Positions 4,861-5,244 of a DNA stretch of 5,244 nt are shown here, piece after piece. Positions within the stretch are counted from its first letter, which is position 1. Each line of letters opens with the position of its first letter. This stretch comes from Oscillospiraceae bacterium (GTDB taxonomy: Bacteria > Bacillota > Clostridia > Oscillospirales > Oscillospiraceae), in assembly GCA_024404735.1 (NCBI GenBank), contig JAKSPP010000100.1, forward strand, positions 1 through 5,244. Reading direction: 5' to 3'. A program made the translations under genes and the position numbers. A model generated the notes under the pieces. The model was not told where the DNA came from and did no database searches. It saw only the letters and a list, made by a program, of their open reading frames with translations.

Positions 4861-4889
4861 ATTTTATCCGAAGCAGACAGCAGTGTACA
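4861..4889 (-). promoter_or_regulatory. Candidate promoter of the HAAS operon
   Basis: On the minus strand TGTACA (4889-4884, 4 of 6 to the -35 consensus) and TAAAAT (4866-4861, 5 of 6 to the -10 consensus) are 17 bp apart. The predicted start near 4854 leaves a short leader carrying the GGAGG site. The -35 lies in an 8-bp palindrome, GTGTACAC (4883-4890). Confidence 0.45.
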
Positions 4890-4975
4890 CATACACAATA
4901 CCGTCAGCCTATTCCTTTATTTATCACTTAATTGTAAGCTTTTTCCATCATTGCGGGAAATGAATAAACAAAAAC

Positions 4976-5018
4976 TTAAAAGAGACTGCGAAGGATAATT
5001 CTCAGCAGTCTCTTTTAA
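4976..5018. repeat. Orphan perfect 14-bp inverted repeat, terminator-like on both strands
   Basis: TTAAAAGAGACTGC (4976-4989) is exactly complementary to 5005-5018 across a 15-nt loop. On the minus strand the stem core GACTGC/GCAGTC is followed by TTTTAAGTTTTTG; on the plus strand by TCTTTTAACG. No gene ends nearby on either strand. It could terminate an unseen small RNA, insulate the divergent promoters, or act as a leader hairpin. Confidence 0.65.
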
Positions 5019-5073
5019 CGAAAAAGTCACAAATAAGTTACAACTCCCGGGGCCGTTGCAATGTCTTTACATC

Positions 5074-5102
5074 TTTACTATGCTCCCTTAAGGGTGTATA
5101 AT
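5074..5102 (+). promoter_or_regulatory. Promoter of the plus-strand gene at 5141
   Basis: TTTACT (5074-5079) and a perfect TATAAT (5097-5102) are 17 bp apart. The spacer holds the 10-bp palindrome CCCTTAAGGG (5085-5094), a possible operator. The predicted start near 5109 gives a leader of about 32 nt before the TTG start. Confidence 0.65.
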
Positions 5103-5140
5103 CTGAAAAATATGAGTTTCTTAAAAGGAGTGATTTTTGA

Positions 5141-5244
5141 TTGGTTAACCGCATCGGAGCCATGAAGCAGAATGCCAAAAGGCTTATTCGTATAAACACG
5201 CCCTATGCCCTTCTGACATCTTTTATATTTTGCATTGCTTCGCG
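5141..5244 (+). CDS. Start of an unrecognised, probably membrane, protein (cut by the window edge)
   Basis: The first 34 codons are visible: a basic N-terminus (NRIGAMKQNAKRLIRI) followed by a turn and the beginning of a hydrophobic stretch (YALLTSFIFCIAS), which looks like a cytoplasmic lead into a first membrane helix or a signal anchor. The start chosen is TTG at 5141, 10 nt after AAAAGGAG (5123-5130). The next in-frame ATG (5162) has GGAG only 2 nt before it, too close to work well. An AGGAG-proximal GTG at 5130 is out of frame and meets a stop after 11 codons. It has its own promoter and is divergent from the HAAS operon. The family cannot be told from this fragment. Confidence 0.6.
   Translation, partial: MVNRIGAMKQNAKRLIRINTPYALLTSFIFCIAS

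Larger units (their letters stand above)
4833..5140. other. Divergent intergenic region, 308 bp
   Basis: No coding region is supported here; open frames that cross it are shadows with no ribosome site. It holds the minus-strand promoter of the HAAS operon (about 4861-4889), an AT-rich stretch (4910-4980), a perfect 14-bp hairpin (4976-5018), a GC-rich partial dyad beginning and ending CAAC/GTTG (5041-5058), and the plus-strand promoter of the gene at 5141. Confidence 0.7.

Noticed and set aside
4672..4998. Plus-strand 108-codon open frame across the HAAS gene start and intergenic region
   Set aside because: It is antisense to the well-supported HAAS frame, has no ribosome site, and its translation looks like random composition.
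5112..5165. Short plus-strand frame of 17 codons (MSFLKGVIFDWLTASEP) ending in an ATGA overlap with the ATG at 5162, as a leader peptide
   Set aside because: Its ATG is only a few bases from the predicted transcript start and has no Shine-Dalgarno site, whereas AAAAGGAG serves the TTG at 5141 directly.

Overview
The window looks like chromosomal DNA from a low-to-mid GC Gram-positive anaerobe of the class Clostridia (Lachnospiraceae or Oscillospiraceae type). This rests on strong GGAGG-type ribosome sites, sigma-A style promoters, frequent TTG/GTG starts, a HAAS-type (DUF1700-like) membrane protein and a clostridial-style shikimate kinase homologue. The taxonomic placement is an inference from gene style; no marker gene is present.

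Layout, left to right. Positions 1-210 hold the end of a decayed plus-strand reading frame broken by an in-frame amber codon. It is followed by a 17-bp perfect hairpin terminator (259-298) and, facing it, the terminator of a minus-strand operon (327-370). From 3332 down to 392 runs a compact five-gene minus-strand operon: a Bcp-type peroxiredoxin, a single-PAS-domain protein, a divergent shikimate kinase family protein, an SSAT-like GNAT acetyltransferase and a cytoplasmic transglutaminase-like protein. Its promoter is clear (TTGTCT-17-TATAAT at 3382-3410). A second minus-strand operon runs from 4832 to 3484: a HAAS-domain membrane protein with a long acidic linker, an 89-aa single-span membrane protein, and a 76-aa helical protein. 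It ends in a branched terminator only 3 bp from the -35 box of the next operon. A divergent intergenic region (4833-5140) holds promoters in both directions and an unexplained perfect 14-bp hairpin. A plus-strand gene begins at 5141 (TTG start) and leaves the window.

The peroxiredoxin operon reads as a housekeeping and stress mixture: one peroxide-reducing enzyme, one probable small sensor domain, and three enzymes with no obvious shared pathway. The HAAS operon is the least explained part. All three products are small or membrane proteins without a recognised enzyme, and the gene order, overlaps and spacing suggest co-translation. The points most worth a second look are the apparent AUA start codon of the HAAS gene, the missing shikimate-binding arginine of the AroK homologue, the HAAS/membrane/small-protein cassette, and the orphan hairpin. 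No CRISPR array, transposon, tRNA or rRNA was seen.
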